Shown here piece after piece: positions 51,561 to 59,263 of a stretch of 64,000 bases of DNA. The position numbers and the translations under genes were made by a program. This stretch comes from Candidatus Woesearchaeota archaeon (GTDB taxonomy: Archaea; Nanobdellota; Nanobdellia; Woesearchaeales; JACJVV01): contig JACJVV010000001.1 of NCBI GenBank assembly GCA_020637495.1, positions 1 to 64,000 on the forward strand. Reading direction: 5' to 3'. The notes beneath the pieces are model-generated. The model had not been told where the DNA came from. It did no database searches and was given only the letters and a program-made list of their open reading frames with translations. Position 1 is the stretch's first letter; each line of letters opens with the position of its first letter.

Positions 51561-53847
51561 TTTGTTTTCAAATGATTATAATATTACTAAAGGTTTTTAT
51601 GGTGGTGGAAGTTCAGGAGATTATGATAATGATGGAGATATCGATTTAGTTTTTGCAGGTTATAACAAGAATAGTGCTGTAGAAACTTTCTTTTTAATGA
51701 ATAATGGAAGTGATTTACCAAAAGCTCAAGACTATGGATTAAATCAAGACTATTTCCAAGGATCAATTGCATTTTTCGATTATGACAATGATGGTGATCT
51801 TGACTTAGCTATGTCAGGAGGAGATGGAGATGATAATTTAATAGTCTACAAAAGTAATGTTGCAAGATTGATAAACAATAGTGCACCTTCTGCTCCTACA
51901 GTAATGAACAGTGTTTATGGTGATGGTTTACTAAATTTGTCATGGAATAATGGAACAGATGATCTTACTCCTTCAACAGGATTGTACTACAACATAAGAG
52001 TTGGAACTACACCTTATGGTAATGATGTTGTTTCTGGTAAATACGGAGGTAGTAGTAACCCTACACAAGGATATCTAGGAAATATGATGTCATTAAGAGA
52101 ATATAGCTTAAATGTGTCTGAAGAAAGAACTTATTATTGGCAAGTTCAAGCAATTGACAATGGATTAAAGCCAGGAAATTGGAGTTTATTACAGACATAT
52201 GATCCATGTGAATATAATACAGGAGATTGGAACATAAATATCAACTGTTCAAGGTATAATGAAATAATAAACGTAAGTGGGAATGTTAATATCAACGGAG
52301 ATTTCACTTTAGTAAATGCAAACATAACTTCTACAGATTTGTGGATTAATGGAACATTGAATCTTACCAATTCAAACATTACTGCAGATAATATAATAAT
52401 TAATGGCACTGTTGTATTAAATAATTCTGAATTGTACGGTAATGTTAGTCTGTATGACAATGCAAGTGATTTAGTTATCAATGGAGAACTAAGCTTAAAT
52501 GAAAGCAACATGATAATCTACAATAGTAGTGCTACAACACTAAGTAATAATGGAAATAACAATAGTTTAGTTAATGTAAGCTATAATTCTGATAGTATAA
52601 TCTCTGGAAATTATTTTAGAAAATGGTATGTAACCTTCTATCCAATAAATTCAAGCACGAATTTATCTAGTGTTACAGTTAATGCATATAATTCTAGTGG
52701 AGACTTAATTGTTTCTTCATCTGTTGATAATAGTTCGAAAGTTGAGTTGATTGAATACTATAATGATGGAACTAAAAGTTACTATACAAATTACACAACA
52801 AATGCAAGCAAGCAATATTATACAACCAATAGTTCGATAATTAATTTCACAGATAATTATAACTATGTAATATTACTAGAAAGATCAACAGAGCCAATTA
52901 TAAATTATACAAATTTTAACTTATCAACAGACTTCTCTAATGTTTCAGATCTAGATAATGTTGAGAATGCATTCATTGGTATTTCTGATAAAGGTTTAAT
53001 CAATTTTACAGAAAATATTAGCGTCAATGGAGAAGATATAGATAATGCAATTAGTATTAGTGATAATAATATTACAGTTAATGCTTTCTCTGGAATAAAT
53101 AAGAGTGCTAACATTACATTCTTTGGTTTGAATTACTCTGCACAACCTTTAGCATTAAGGAATGGAGTATATTGTACATCATGTTCAGTTAACTATTATT
53201 CAAATGGGGAGTTTAGTTTTAATGTTAGTGGTTTTTCTTCTTATAGTACAACAGAAAATTCACAGATTAGTTTGTCATTAAACTCTACTTATTATCCTAA
53301 ATTTATTCCTAATGATGATATTATTTTTACTTTGAATTATTCAGATGTTTTAACAAATGGAAGTATTGTGGGTGATTGCAGGATTAATTTTAGTATAGGA
53401 AGTGCTGTTTCTATGAGTTATTCAGGTAATTATAGCAATATTTCACAATTTGCTTCTGTAGGTTTGAAGAATTACACAATAGTTTGCGATGGAAATAGTT
53501 CTTATGAAGATTTCACTATTTCAGGTACATTAGATGTTAAGAGTAATGTTAGTTTGATTGAAGAGAATGAAAGTTTTAACTTAACTGGATATAGAGTACC
53601 ATCATTAGTATTAAAAAATGAGTCATTATTTATTTTTGGAAATCTTGAAGGTGGTGGAGGATTATCAAAATCTCTTTACCAGTATGCAAATAATTGGAAT
53701 TTAATAAATTCATCTGGATTAATAGGAACTACCTTTGGTTCTATAGTATTAGTAGACTACGATAAAGATGGTGATTTAGATTTAGTACAAATTGGAAAAC
53801 CACAAGAAGGAAGCAATGGAACTATGAAGATTTATAATAAGAATTAA
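51457..53847 (+). CDS. FG-GAP surface protein, 3' part of broken gene
   Basis: The remaining 796 codons of the surface protein. Two FG-GAP repeats open it (DYDNDGDIDLVFAGYN, DYDNDGDLDLAMSGGD). A fibronectin-like module with SSNPTQGYLGNMM and YYWQVQAID follows, which is shared with the protein at 59895. Next come a Ser/Asn/Thr-rich parallel-beta-like region with repeated LxINGTLNLTNSNI elements, dozens of NxS/T sites and a final FG-GAP unit (DYDKDGDLDLVQIG). No membrane anchor is seen at the C-terminus. The first 20 or so residues are out of the original frame. Convergent with the PEP-CTERM gene, overlapping by four bases. Confidence 0.75.
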   Translation: MILICLFWRTSSPYLEEIGYIYKQFIWKSYNSNNNLFSNDYNITKGFYGGGSSGDYDNDGDIDLVFAGYNKNSAVETFFLMNNGSDLPKAQDYGLNQDYFQGSIAFFDYDNDGDLDLAMSGGDGDDNLIVYKSNVARLINNSAPSAPTVMNSVYGDGLLNLSWNNGTDDLTPSTGLYYNIRVGTTPYGNDVVSGKYGGSSNPTQGYLGNMMSLREYSLNVSEERTYYWQVQAIDNGLKPGNWSLLQTYDPCEYNTGDWNININCSRYNEIINVSGNVNINGDFTLVNANITSTDLWINGTLNLTNSNITADNIIINGTVVLNNSELYGNVSLYDNASDLVINGELSLNESNMIIYNSSATTLSNNGNNNSLVNVSYNSDSIISGNYFRKWYVTFYPINSSTNLSSVTVNAYNSSGDLIVSSSVDNSSKVELIEYYNDGTKSYYTNYTTNASKQYYTTNSSIINFTDNYNYVILLERSTEPIINYTNFNLSTDFSNVSDLDNVENAFIGISDKGLINFTENISVNGEDIDNAISISDNNITVNAFSGINKSANITFFGLNYSAQPLALRNGVYCTSCSVNYYSNGEFSFNVSGFSSYSTTENSQISLSLNSTYYPKFIPNDDIIFTLNYSDVLTNGSIVGDCRINFSIGSAVSMSYSGNYSNISQFASVGLKNYTIVCDGNSSYEDFTISGTLDVKSNVSLIEENESFNLTGYRVPSLVLKNESLFIFGNLEGGGGLSKSLYQYANNWNLINSSGLIGTTFGSIVLVDYDKDGDLDLVQIGKPQEGSNGTMKIYNKN

Positions 53848-54440
53848 TTTTTTCTTCTAAGTTCTCTATATATAAGCAATCCGCCAATACCAAATAATGT
53901 AAAAGCTGCTGGTTCTGGTATCACAGAAAATGTTTGAATAGTATCAAATGGCCCTGATGCTACTGAGTTTGCATTTGCATCTCTGTTTGCATAGTTAAAC
54001 TTGCTTGAATACTGTGAGAAGTTTGCATTATTTCCGCCTGGTTGGATTTCACCGCTAGGTCCAGTTGCTGAAAAATAAGTAGTGTCGTCTAGTATACTAT
54101 ATGTCCAGTTTGCTGGAGTTGATACTAAAAAGACTCCTTGATTTAGTCCACCAGAAAGTGTAAATTCGTCAAGAGCATCAAATGGATCAGAACCTGCTGT
54201 GTTGTTGTAAACTACATGTGTAAGTGAAAGTTCATCTCCTGGATTGAAAAAGTCCCCGTCAAAATTACCAATGTTTGGAGTAGTATCTATATTCCACATC
54301 AAATCAGCTTTTGCAGTAGCAATACCCATACCTGCATAAGCTAGAAGCATTGCAGTACCATATTTAGCCTTATGACTAACATTCTTAGCTACTCCTTTAG
54401 CTTTTGAATATAATTCCTTAGTTTTTGCTCCAATATCCAT
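53844..54440 (-). CDS. secreted PEP-CTERM-type protein
   Basis: A 198-residue protein. The N-terminus is basic, then a hydrophobic stretch (AMLLAYAGMGIATAKA, about residues 30-45) serves as signal peptide. The mature part is a beta-rich module (PNIGNFDGDFFNPGDELS onwards) shared with the protein at 55713. The C-terminus has PEP (IPEPAAF), a hydrophobic helix (TLFGIGGLLIY) and basic RELRRKN: the PEP-CTERM sorting signal cut by exosortases. A TATA box ATTTATAAAT (about 54460-54470) lies about 22-25 bases before the ATG at 54440, which was preferred over 54479. No exosortase is encoded in the window. Confidence 0.78.
   Translation of the reverse strand: MDIGAKTKELYSKAKGVAKNVSHKAKYGTAMLLAYAGMGIATAKADLMWNIDTTPNIGNFDGDFFNPGDELSLTHVVYNNTAGSDPFDALDEFTLSGGLNQGVFLVSTPANWTYSILDDTTYFSATGPSGEIQPGGNNANFSQYSSKFNYANRDANANSVASGPFDTIQTFSVIPEPAAFTLFGIGGLLIYRELRRKN
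54021..54278. repeat. duplicated 258-base coding module, copy 1
   Basis: This stretch of the PEP-CTERM gene aligns without gaps to 56058-56315. The 68 bases 54046-54113 are identical to 56083-56150, including silent positions; the rest is roughly 85% identical by eye. The encoded 86 residues differ at only about four positions. Confidence 0.85.
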
Positions 54441-54492
54441 ATTAGCTAGAATCTGAAATTGATTTATAAATATTATCAAAATTAGTTACATA

Positions 54493-54963
54493 TTAAGTAG
54501 AAAAAGACAATATCATCTTTTCTAATTTCTTAGTTAAGAATTGAATATATAACTCAAATTTAAGCTTGTATTCATTCCAAGACTCTTTAGAAACAGGGTG
54601 TCCTTCATATTGAATATTGTTTCTTACAATACGCATTGTTTCCAGTATGTTCCAATCAAGCTCCCAATCTTTATGTTTCATGCAAAGATAAGCATATAGG
54701 CATTGATGGTTATTAGATTTAACTTTTTCTAACAAGAAAATACCCTGCACGATTTGATGTATTATTTCATATAAGTCTTTCCATAGAAAACTATAATTTC
54801 TATCTTCTGCAATAATTTTTTGAATCTTATGAAATGAAACATAATCTCTTTTAGATAACTTTAACATTGTCTTAGCTTTTTCAACATCTGATTCCTCAAG
54901 CTCTTGAATAGAACCATCAATAATACACTTTTCATATACTGCATCAATATTTCTTAACTTCAC
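54493..54963 (-). CDS. HEPN-like partner of nucleotidyltransferase
   Basis: A 156-residue all-helical protein starting with GTG, whose GTGA overlaps the stop of the nucleotidyltransferase gene upstream. The segment MRIVRNNIQYEGHPVS resembles the HEPN active-site region (Arg-Asn followed by a polar residue and His/Tyr), and the length and pairing fit the HEPN member of MNT/HEPN toxin-antitoxin modules. HEPN proteins are usually RNases; the MNT partner neutralises them by adding AMP to a tyrosine. The assignment rests on pattern and context. Confidence 0.65.
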   Translation of the reverse strand: MKLRNIDAVYEKCIIDGSIQELEESDVEKAKTMLKLSKRDYVSFHKIQKIIAEDRNYSFLWKDLYEIIHQIVQGIFLLEKVKSNNHQCLYAYLCMKHKDWELDWNILETMRIVRNNIQYEGHPVSKESWNEYKLKFELYIQFLTKKLEKMILSFST

Positions 54964-55526
54964 GTTCTTACCTCAGCAATATCATGTACATCTCCTTTTA
55001 TGAAATATCCTTTAACCACATTTTTCATAAGTCCAGATTTGATCTGATTGATCTCTTGTTTATCTACAAATGTATGGACTTGAACTTCTCTGCTTTTGCC
55101 TTGAAATCCTAATCCAGTCCAATGCCTACCAAACTTAAATTCTTCAGAATCTCCCAGGATAAATACATCAACATCACTTTGTGTATTCCAATCTGAACGT
55201 GCATAACTTCCAAAGATGATTATTGTTTTGGCATTTTCTAATTTCTGCAATTCTTGAAAAAGACCTGTCTCATACATCTTCTGCAATGCATATAACTTCT
55301 TCTTATTTCTATAATTTTCATGCTTATAGTTTCCTGTGAAATAGGGCATTTTTCCTCTTGGTTTAATTCTTTGGACAATCTTTTCTTTTTGTAGAAGATT
55401 CAGCCATTTGCTTGCACTTGGTTCGCTAATCTTTGCAGTTTTAACTATCTCTTTGAAATGCCAATGCTTTGATGGTTCATTGAAGAATAATTCAAGTATT
55501 CTTTCTTGTTTTGAAGGTTTTCCCAT
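54960..55526 (-). CDS. HTH-fused minimal nucleotidyltransferase (MNT antitoxin type)
   Basis: A 188-residue protein. The N-terminal half is a winged helix (GKPSKQERILELFFNEPSKH then KEIVKTAKISEPSASKWLNLL). The C-terminal half is a nucleotidyltransferase with GSYARSDWNTQSDVDVFIL, giving the GS and DxD motifs. The frame extends to 55568, but the ATG at 55526 lies at the leaderless distance from TTATATAAAT (55551-55560). A 23-base perfect palindrome fills the space between TATA and ATG, so the HTH domain probably represses its own operon. Confidence 0.8.
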   Translation of the reverse strand: MGKPSKQERILELFFNEPSKHWHFKEIVKTAKISEPSASKWLNLLQKEKIVQRIKPRGKMPYFTGNYKHENYRNKKKLYALQKMYETGLFQELQKLENAKTIIIFGSYARSDWNTQSDVDVFILGDSEEFKFGRHWTGLGFQGKSREVQVHTFVDKQEINQIKSGLMKNVVKGYFIKGDVHDIAEVRT

Positions 55527-55527
55527 T

Positions 55528-55550
55528 TTACTTAGGTTTAACCTAAGTAA
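55528..55550. promoter_or_regulatory. 23-base perfect palindrome over transcription start
   Basis: Arms TTACTTAGGTT and AACCTAAGTAA (11 bases each) around a single T. It begins directly after the TATA box (55551-55560, minus direction) and ends one base before the ATG at 55526. Bound protein would block RNA polymerase at the start site. The HTH-nucleotidyltransferase it precedes is the obvious ligand. Confidence 0.75.
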
Positions 55551-55712
55551 ATTTATATAATTTTCCATGAAATAAACTTGATTGAGTAATTTAAAGAAAT
55601 TAATTATATGTAGCTGAAATATTTTTGTTAAAGATAAAAAAATAAGATTATAGGATGGAAGATTTTCAAAATAATTAATTCGGAAAGAACTATTTCCGAG
55701 AATATAGAAAAA

Positions 55713-56702
55713 CTATTCTACTCTATTTATCCTAAAGAATACTGGATTGTCTTCAGGCATTGGATAGCAAACATTCTGTTCTGTATTTGTTGCTGAGAAA
55801 TGACCAAGATATTCCCAACTTCCGTCTATTGAAGTTGCTTTTTCTACATTGTTTGAGGAAGGAACTTGCAGATCTTTAACTGAAAAACAAACATTTCCTT
55901 GGTTAATAGAAATTCCATTTATATAAGGCTCAGTTGGTTCTGCTGGTTGAGGAAGTGAAGGTGCTAAACAGTATGTTATAGGGAAATCCCCCGAAGCGAC
56001 AGAACTTGCGTTTGCTTCCTTTGATTCGTATCCAAACTTAGAAGAGTATTGTGCAAAGTTTGCGTTATTTCCACCTGGTTGTATTTCACCGCTAGGTCCA
56101 GTTGCTGAAAAATAAGTAGTGTCGTCTAGTATACTATATGTCCAGTTTGCAGGAGTTGAAACTAAAAAAACTCCTTGATTCAATCCTCCGGAAAGTGTAA
56201 ACTCGTCTAGGGCATCAAATGGATCAGAGCCAGGTGTGTTATTGTATACAACATGTGATATTGAAAGTTCATTGCCTGGATTGAAGAAATCTCCGTCGAA
56301 GTTACCAATGTTCGGTACGCTCTGTATCTGCCATTGCAGTCCAGATGATTCTGTTGTTCTTGCAACTGATTTGCTTACGGCCTTTTGAGCTTCGTCTACA
56401 TCTGAGTAAACTTCTACAGTTAGCTCATCAACTTTGTTTGTACCATAAACCAAAACATGATCATCGTCTACAAGAAATTGAAATCCTTCAGGAACATCTA
56501 CTCTGTAAACATTAACGTTAGGGACTAACATCTTTGAAGTGTCTTCAAAAGAGTATGTAGTTTTCTTTTCTAAGCCTTCGTGTTTAGGATCAAATTCTCC
56601 AATCTCTCGTGTAACACCAGCATAAGAATTCAAGCCTAGGAACATAGCAGTCCCAATAGCTAAAAGTTGTCCAGGAACGTAATCTAGCAATTTCTCTATC
56701 AT
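55713..56702 (-). CDS. secreted protein sharing the duplicated module
   Basis: A 329-residue protein with an N-terminal hydrophobic segment (about residues 10-28, signal peptide) and a domain of about 90 residues with YRVDVPEGFQFLVDDDHVLV. Then comes the duplicated module (PNIGNFDGDFFNPGNELS onwards), a proline-rich linker (PSLPQPAEPTEP) and a C-terminal domain ending ATSIDGSWEYLGHFS and NPVFFRINRVE. The ending resembles the 'W..LG...PxxFFR' domains common in secreted proteins of Verrucomicrobia and similar bacteria. It has no PEP-CTERM tail. A TATA-like CATATAAAT about 25 bases upstream supports the start. Confidence 0.72.
   Translation of the reverse strand: MIEKLLDYVPGQLLAIGTAMFLGLNSYAGVTREIGEFDPKHEGLEKKTTYSFEDTSKMLVPNVNVYRVDVPEGFQFLVDDDHVLVYGTNKVDELTVEVYSDVDEAQKAVSKSVARTTESSGLQWQIQSVPNIGNFDGDFFNPGNELSISHVVYNNTPGSDPFDALDEFTLSGGLNQGVFLVSTPANWTYSILDDTTYFSATGPSGEIQPGGNNANFAQYSSKFGYESKEANASSVASGDFPITYCLAPSLPQPAEPTEPYINGISINQGNVCFSVKDLQVPSSNNVEKATSIDGSWEYLGHFSATNTEQNVCYPMPEDNPVFFRINRVE
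56058..56315. repeat. duplicated 258-base coding module, copy 2
   Basis: Partner of the copy at 54021-54278, in the same orientation 2.0 kb away and inside a gene with different N- and C-terminal parts. A HEPN/MNT module lies between the copies. A recent duplication or gene conversion is the simplest reading. Confidence 0.85.
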
Positions 56703-56740
56703 AAATAGATTAAAAATTTCAGAATTTATATGTTTTACTA

Positions 56741-57151
56741 CTATTTAGTGGTTTTGAGCAGTTCTGGGGTTGAAATTACCTTTATTTTACCCTGTTTTTT
56801 GAGAGCTTTATCATCGCTCCAAAGGGATGCTTCTTTGGCTAAACAACATGCAATAAACAGAGTATCATCCGGATCAATATCTTTAACAATATGTTCGGCT
56901 TCATTCTTACATAAAAACAAACTTTCCTTTTGGACAATTATAAAACAATCAAGCAAGTCAGAAACAAGAATATCAAATTCTTTTTCAGATAACTTAGATT
57001 TTTCTTTAAGTGCATTAGAATATTTAAGAAACTCAACAAAAAAATAATATGGTAAGAATAGAGTATGCTTTTTTTCCTGAATTATCTTCCTCGACGCTGA
57101 GTCCTTGATTAATGCAGAAAAGAAAACATTACTATCAACTACCAGCTTCAT
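56741..57151 (-). CDS. PIN-domain toxin (VapC type)
   Basis: A 136-residue PIN-domain ribonuclease. The acidic residues are in VVDSNVFFSAL (D6), FFVEFLK (E40), IDPDDTLFIA (D96) and LWSDDKAL (D113/D114). VapC toxins cleave tRNA or rRNA. Its start overlaps the antitoxin gene by 17 bases, the normal VapBC arrangement. Confidence 0.88.
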   Translation of the reverse strand: MKLVVDSNVFFSALIKDSASRKIIQEKKHTLFLPYYFFVEFLKYSNALKEKSKLSEKEFDILVSDLLDCFIIVQKESLFLCKNEAEHIVKDIDPDDTLFIACCLAKEASLWSDDKALKKQGKIKVISTPELLKTTK

Positions 57152-57368
57152 CTAAAAACCTCTTGTTTGATTTCTTCTTTATTAAATTAGCAAATTCTTT
57201 CACATCTTTAGATGTCAATTCACTTTTTCCTGCAATCTTTTCAGCCATCTTTAATGCTTCTAATCTGTCTATTATTGCTTTTCTTGCAACTTCACTCCAT
57301 CTTACTTCTGAAAATTTTCTCATTTCAGCATGTACTTCATCTGGTAAGGAAAGTGTAATGTTTGTCAT
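57135..57368 (-). CDS. ribbon-helix-helix antitoxin (VapB type)
   Basis: A 77-residue protein starting MTNITLSLPDEVHAEMRKF, a typical ribbon-helix-helix strand and helix, then WSEVARKAIIDRLEAL. The C-terminal basic helix should bind the PIN toxin. The frame extends to 57401, but AGGTAGGTGAT stands just before the ATG at 57368, and ATTTATATATG (about 57398-57408) is the likely TATA box, so 57368 was chosen. A weak palindrome CTTAAATAAG (57381-57390) lies at the start site. Confidence 0.82.
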   Translation of the reverse strand: MTNITLSLPDEVHAEMRKFSEVRWSEVARKAIIDRLEALKMAEKIAGKSELTSKDVKEFANLIKKKSNKRFLDEAGS

Positions 57369-57416
57369 TATATCACCTACCTTAAATAAGTGAAGCCACA
57401 TATATAAATATTATTG

Positions 57417-57854
57417 TTAACTTATCTCATTTATTATTCTTAATATATTCAAACTATCAACCTTAATATTCTTGAAAAACAGGATGTAATCCCTCAATCT
57501 ATCAATATCGATATCAACTTCATTATTTCTTAAATAATATTGATTATCTATTCTTAGTTTCTTATCCTTCTTTAATTCAGAAGCAAAGTCTTTAGGAAGA
57601 TATTTACTTAACTTTTCAGCTAATAACAAACTACATTCATGTATTTCACACTTAATTCCAATTTTGTAAAAGAAAGATTGCAGAAGAAAATATTCAAGGT
57701 AGTATTTCATTGTGGCTTTCCACATCAAAGAGTTAGTAGATTGCAATTCAATAAGCGTTTCTTGCGCTGCCTCAATCAAAGAATTAGATATAGATTTACT
57801 TGGAGATATTAGCTTAATTCCCTTTCGTTGCTCCTTGCACCATTCAATATCCAT
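57417..57854 (-). CDS. HEPN-type partner of second nucleotidyltransferase
   Basis: A 145-residue helical protein. It opens MDIEWCKEQRKGIKLISPS and contains FYKIGIKCEIHECSLLLAE and KLRIDNQYYL, the sequence pattern of an archaeal HEPN-like family regularly encoded beside HTH-fused nucleotidyltransferases. It probably acts as the RNase toxin. Its start lies inside the end of the partner gene (46-base overlap), so translation is coupled. Confidence 0.7.
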   Translation of the reverse strand: MDIEWCKEQRKGIKLISPSKSISNSLIEAAQETLIELQSTNSLMWKATMKYYLEYFLLQSFFYKIGIKCEIHECSLLLAEKLSKYLPKDFASELKKDKKLRIDNQYYLRNNEVDIDIDRLRDYILFFKNIKVDSLNILRIINEIS

Positions 57855-58372
57855 CTTACATATTCCTCTATTCCATTGACGACGAGATGCTTTTTGATTA
57901 TCTCCTGCTGAAGTGCAGGAGTAAGCTCTTGCAATGGTTTTCTGATAAGATGAAATTCTTTATTTAATGTTTGAGAGAATTTTTGCAAGTCTTCCGGCTT
58001 TGCATCTAAGACAATATCAATATCATTTGCTTTTTTAGGATTTTCTGTAAATGATCCGAAAATAATGCAAGGTTTTTCGAGAGAATGTAATAATTCAACA
58101 GTTTCTTTCAAGAGTAAAGAACTCTTGCAACTATCAATTAATACTTGTTTTTCCATTATCACTAAATAATCTATGATGTTTGGATTATCAAAGTTAAGCC
58201 GATATAATGTTAACTTACCTTTTTTTGCTTTCTCTAAAATACCATCATCAACAAGAGAATTAAGATGTAGTCTTGCAGTAGGATGAGGTATATTTGTCTT
58301 TCTAGATAAATCTGCTAAGTGAAGCCATTCATAAGGATTAGATAAAAAAGGTATTGTTATATTATTAACCAT
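57809..58372 (-). CDS. second HTH-fused nucleotidyltransferase (MNT type)
   Basis: A 187-residue protein with an N-terminal winged helix (LHLADLSRKTNIPHPTARLH followed by SLVDDGILEKAKKGK) and a nucleotidyltransferase core with IIFGSFTENPKKANDIDIVL (GS and DxD). The design is like the gene at 54960, but the sequences are clearly different, so it is a separate module rather than a copy. A TATA box (CTTTATATATTAT, about 58392-58404) and an inverted repeat (58376-58389) stand just before the ATG. Divergent from the third nucleotidyltransferase gene, with 84 bases between starts. Confidence 0.78.
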   Translation of the reverse strand: MVNNITIPFLSNPYEWLHLADLSRKTNIPHPTARLHLNSLVDDGILEKAKKGKLTLYRLNFDNPNIIDYLVIMEKQVLIDSCKSSLLLKETVELLHSLEKPCIIFGSFTENPKKANDIDIVLDAKPEDLQKFSQTLNKEFHLIRKPLQELTPALQQEIIKKHLVVNGIEEYVRWILNGARSNERELS

Positions 58373-58375
58373 ATT

Positions 58376-58389
58376 GTTAATAAGTTAAC
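58376..58389. promoter_or_regulatory. inverted repeat at start of second MNT operon
   Basis: GTTAATAAGTTAAC has arms GTTAA and TTAAC around TAAG. It lies between the TATA box (58392-58404, minus direction) and the ATG at 58372, three bases from the ATG: the same position as the palindrome at 55528-55550. Confidence 0.55.
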
Positions 58390-58437
58390 TATAATATATA
58401 AAGCTTATTCAAAAAACATCAAATAGTTTATATATTA

Positions 58438-58455
58438 TTACGTAATATTACGTAA
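58438..58455. promoter_or_regulatory. 18-base perfect palindrome at start of AbrB-nucleotidyltransferase gene
   Basis: TTACGTAATATTACGTAA is a perfect palindrome that itself contains two palindromic TTACGTAA units. It follows a TATA box (about 58427-58436) and ends one base before the ATG at 58457. It probably binds the AbrB-like domain of the encoded protein. Confidence 0.7.
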
Positions 58456-58456
58456 T

Positions 58457-59263
58457 ATGATAGCTAAAGTAAGCAAAGGCACCAATATGGACCAGATATA
58501 TATTCCAAAAAATAAGATAAATCCAGGGACATATGTACAGATTGAAGAGATAGAACCAATTGAACTGCATTATCATAACATAGATTATATAGAGCCAATA
58601 AAAATAGAAATCATAAAGAAGATATTTGCAATAACAAAGCATACAACACTAATTACAGGTTCTTTTCTTAACAAAGGCATGAAATTTAATGATATAGATG
58701 TTATTATAATTAGCGAAAAAATAAATTATGAAGAGGAGCTAAAAGAAGTTTTAGGAGAAGATCTGCATTTAATCGTTATTTCAAAAAAAGAATTAGATAA
58801 GGGAATCGCAACAGATCCTTTATTTTGTGGGATGATCAGTAAATACATTAGCAGTAAAAATATAGCATTTAATGTAAAAAGAGAAATCAATCCAGAATTA
58901 CTTGATATGCATTTACTAACTTCAAAATCATTAATTGATACATATGAATATCTGACTGTTAAAGAAAGATACAAGCAATTTCGGAATTTTATCTCTATAA
59001 AGATGTTCTTAGACGGCAAAAATATTTCTGAGGAAAATGCAAAAAGAGAATTAAATATTATGTTTGATGAAAAATTTATAGAATACTTGCTAGATAATAC
59101 GCTTGAACCAAATAAATTACGGAAAAAATACAAACAAGAATATAACAAAATACAGCAAAGATTATTTGATGAAGCGAAAGCACGTAATAAAAGCAATAAG
59201 AAGCCTTCTAGCAGACATGTTAGTACACAGAATTCTAGCAATGTCAACAAGAGATCAAAATAG
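58457..59263 (+). CDS. AbrB-like domain fused to nucleotidyltransferase
   Basis: A 268-residue protein. The first 35 residues, IAKVSKGTNMDQIYIPKNKI then PGTYVQIEEIE, match an AbrB/SpoVT DNA-binding hairpin. A nucleotidyltransferase core follows with LITGSFLNKGMKFNDIDVIII (GS and DxD), then a helical domain, and a basic, low-complexity tail (residues about 235-268). The design parallels HTH-fused MNT antitoxins, with an AbrB domain in place of the HTH. A perfect palindrome lies directly before its ATG. The next gene starts inside its end, 23 bases before the stop. Confidence 0.72.
   Translation: MIAKVSKGTNMDQIYIPKNKINPGTYVQIEEIEPIELHYHNIDYIEPIKIEIIKKIFAITKHTTLITGSFLNKGMKFNDIDVIIISEKINYEEELKEVLGEDLHLIVISKKELDKGIATDPLFCGMISKYISSKNIAFNVKREINPELLDMHLLTSKSLIDTYEYLTVKERYKQFRNFISIKMFLDGKNISEENAKRELNIMFDEKFIEYLLDNTLEPNKLRKKYKQEYNKIQQRLFDEAKARNKSNKKPSSRHVSTQNSSNVNKRSK

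Noticed and set aside
53844..56702. Insertion sequence carrying the duplicated module
   Set aside because: No transposase and no terminal inverted repeats or target duplications were seen around either copy; the repeat ends lie inside coding frames.
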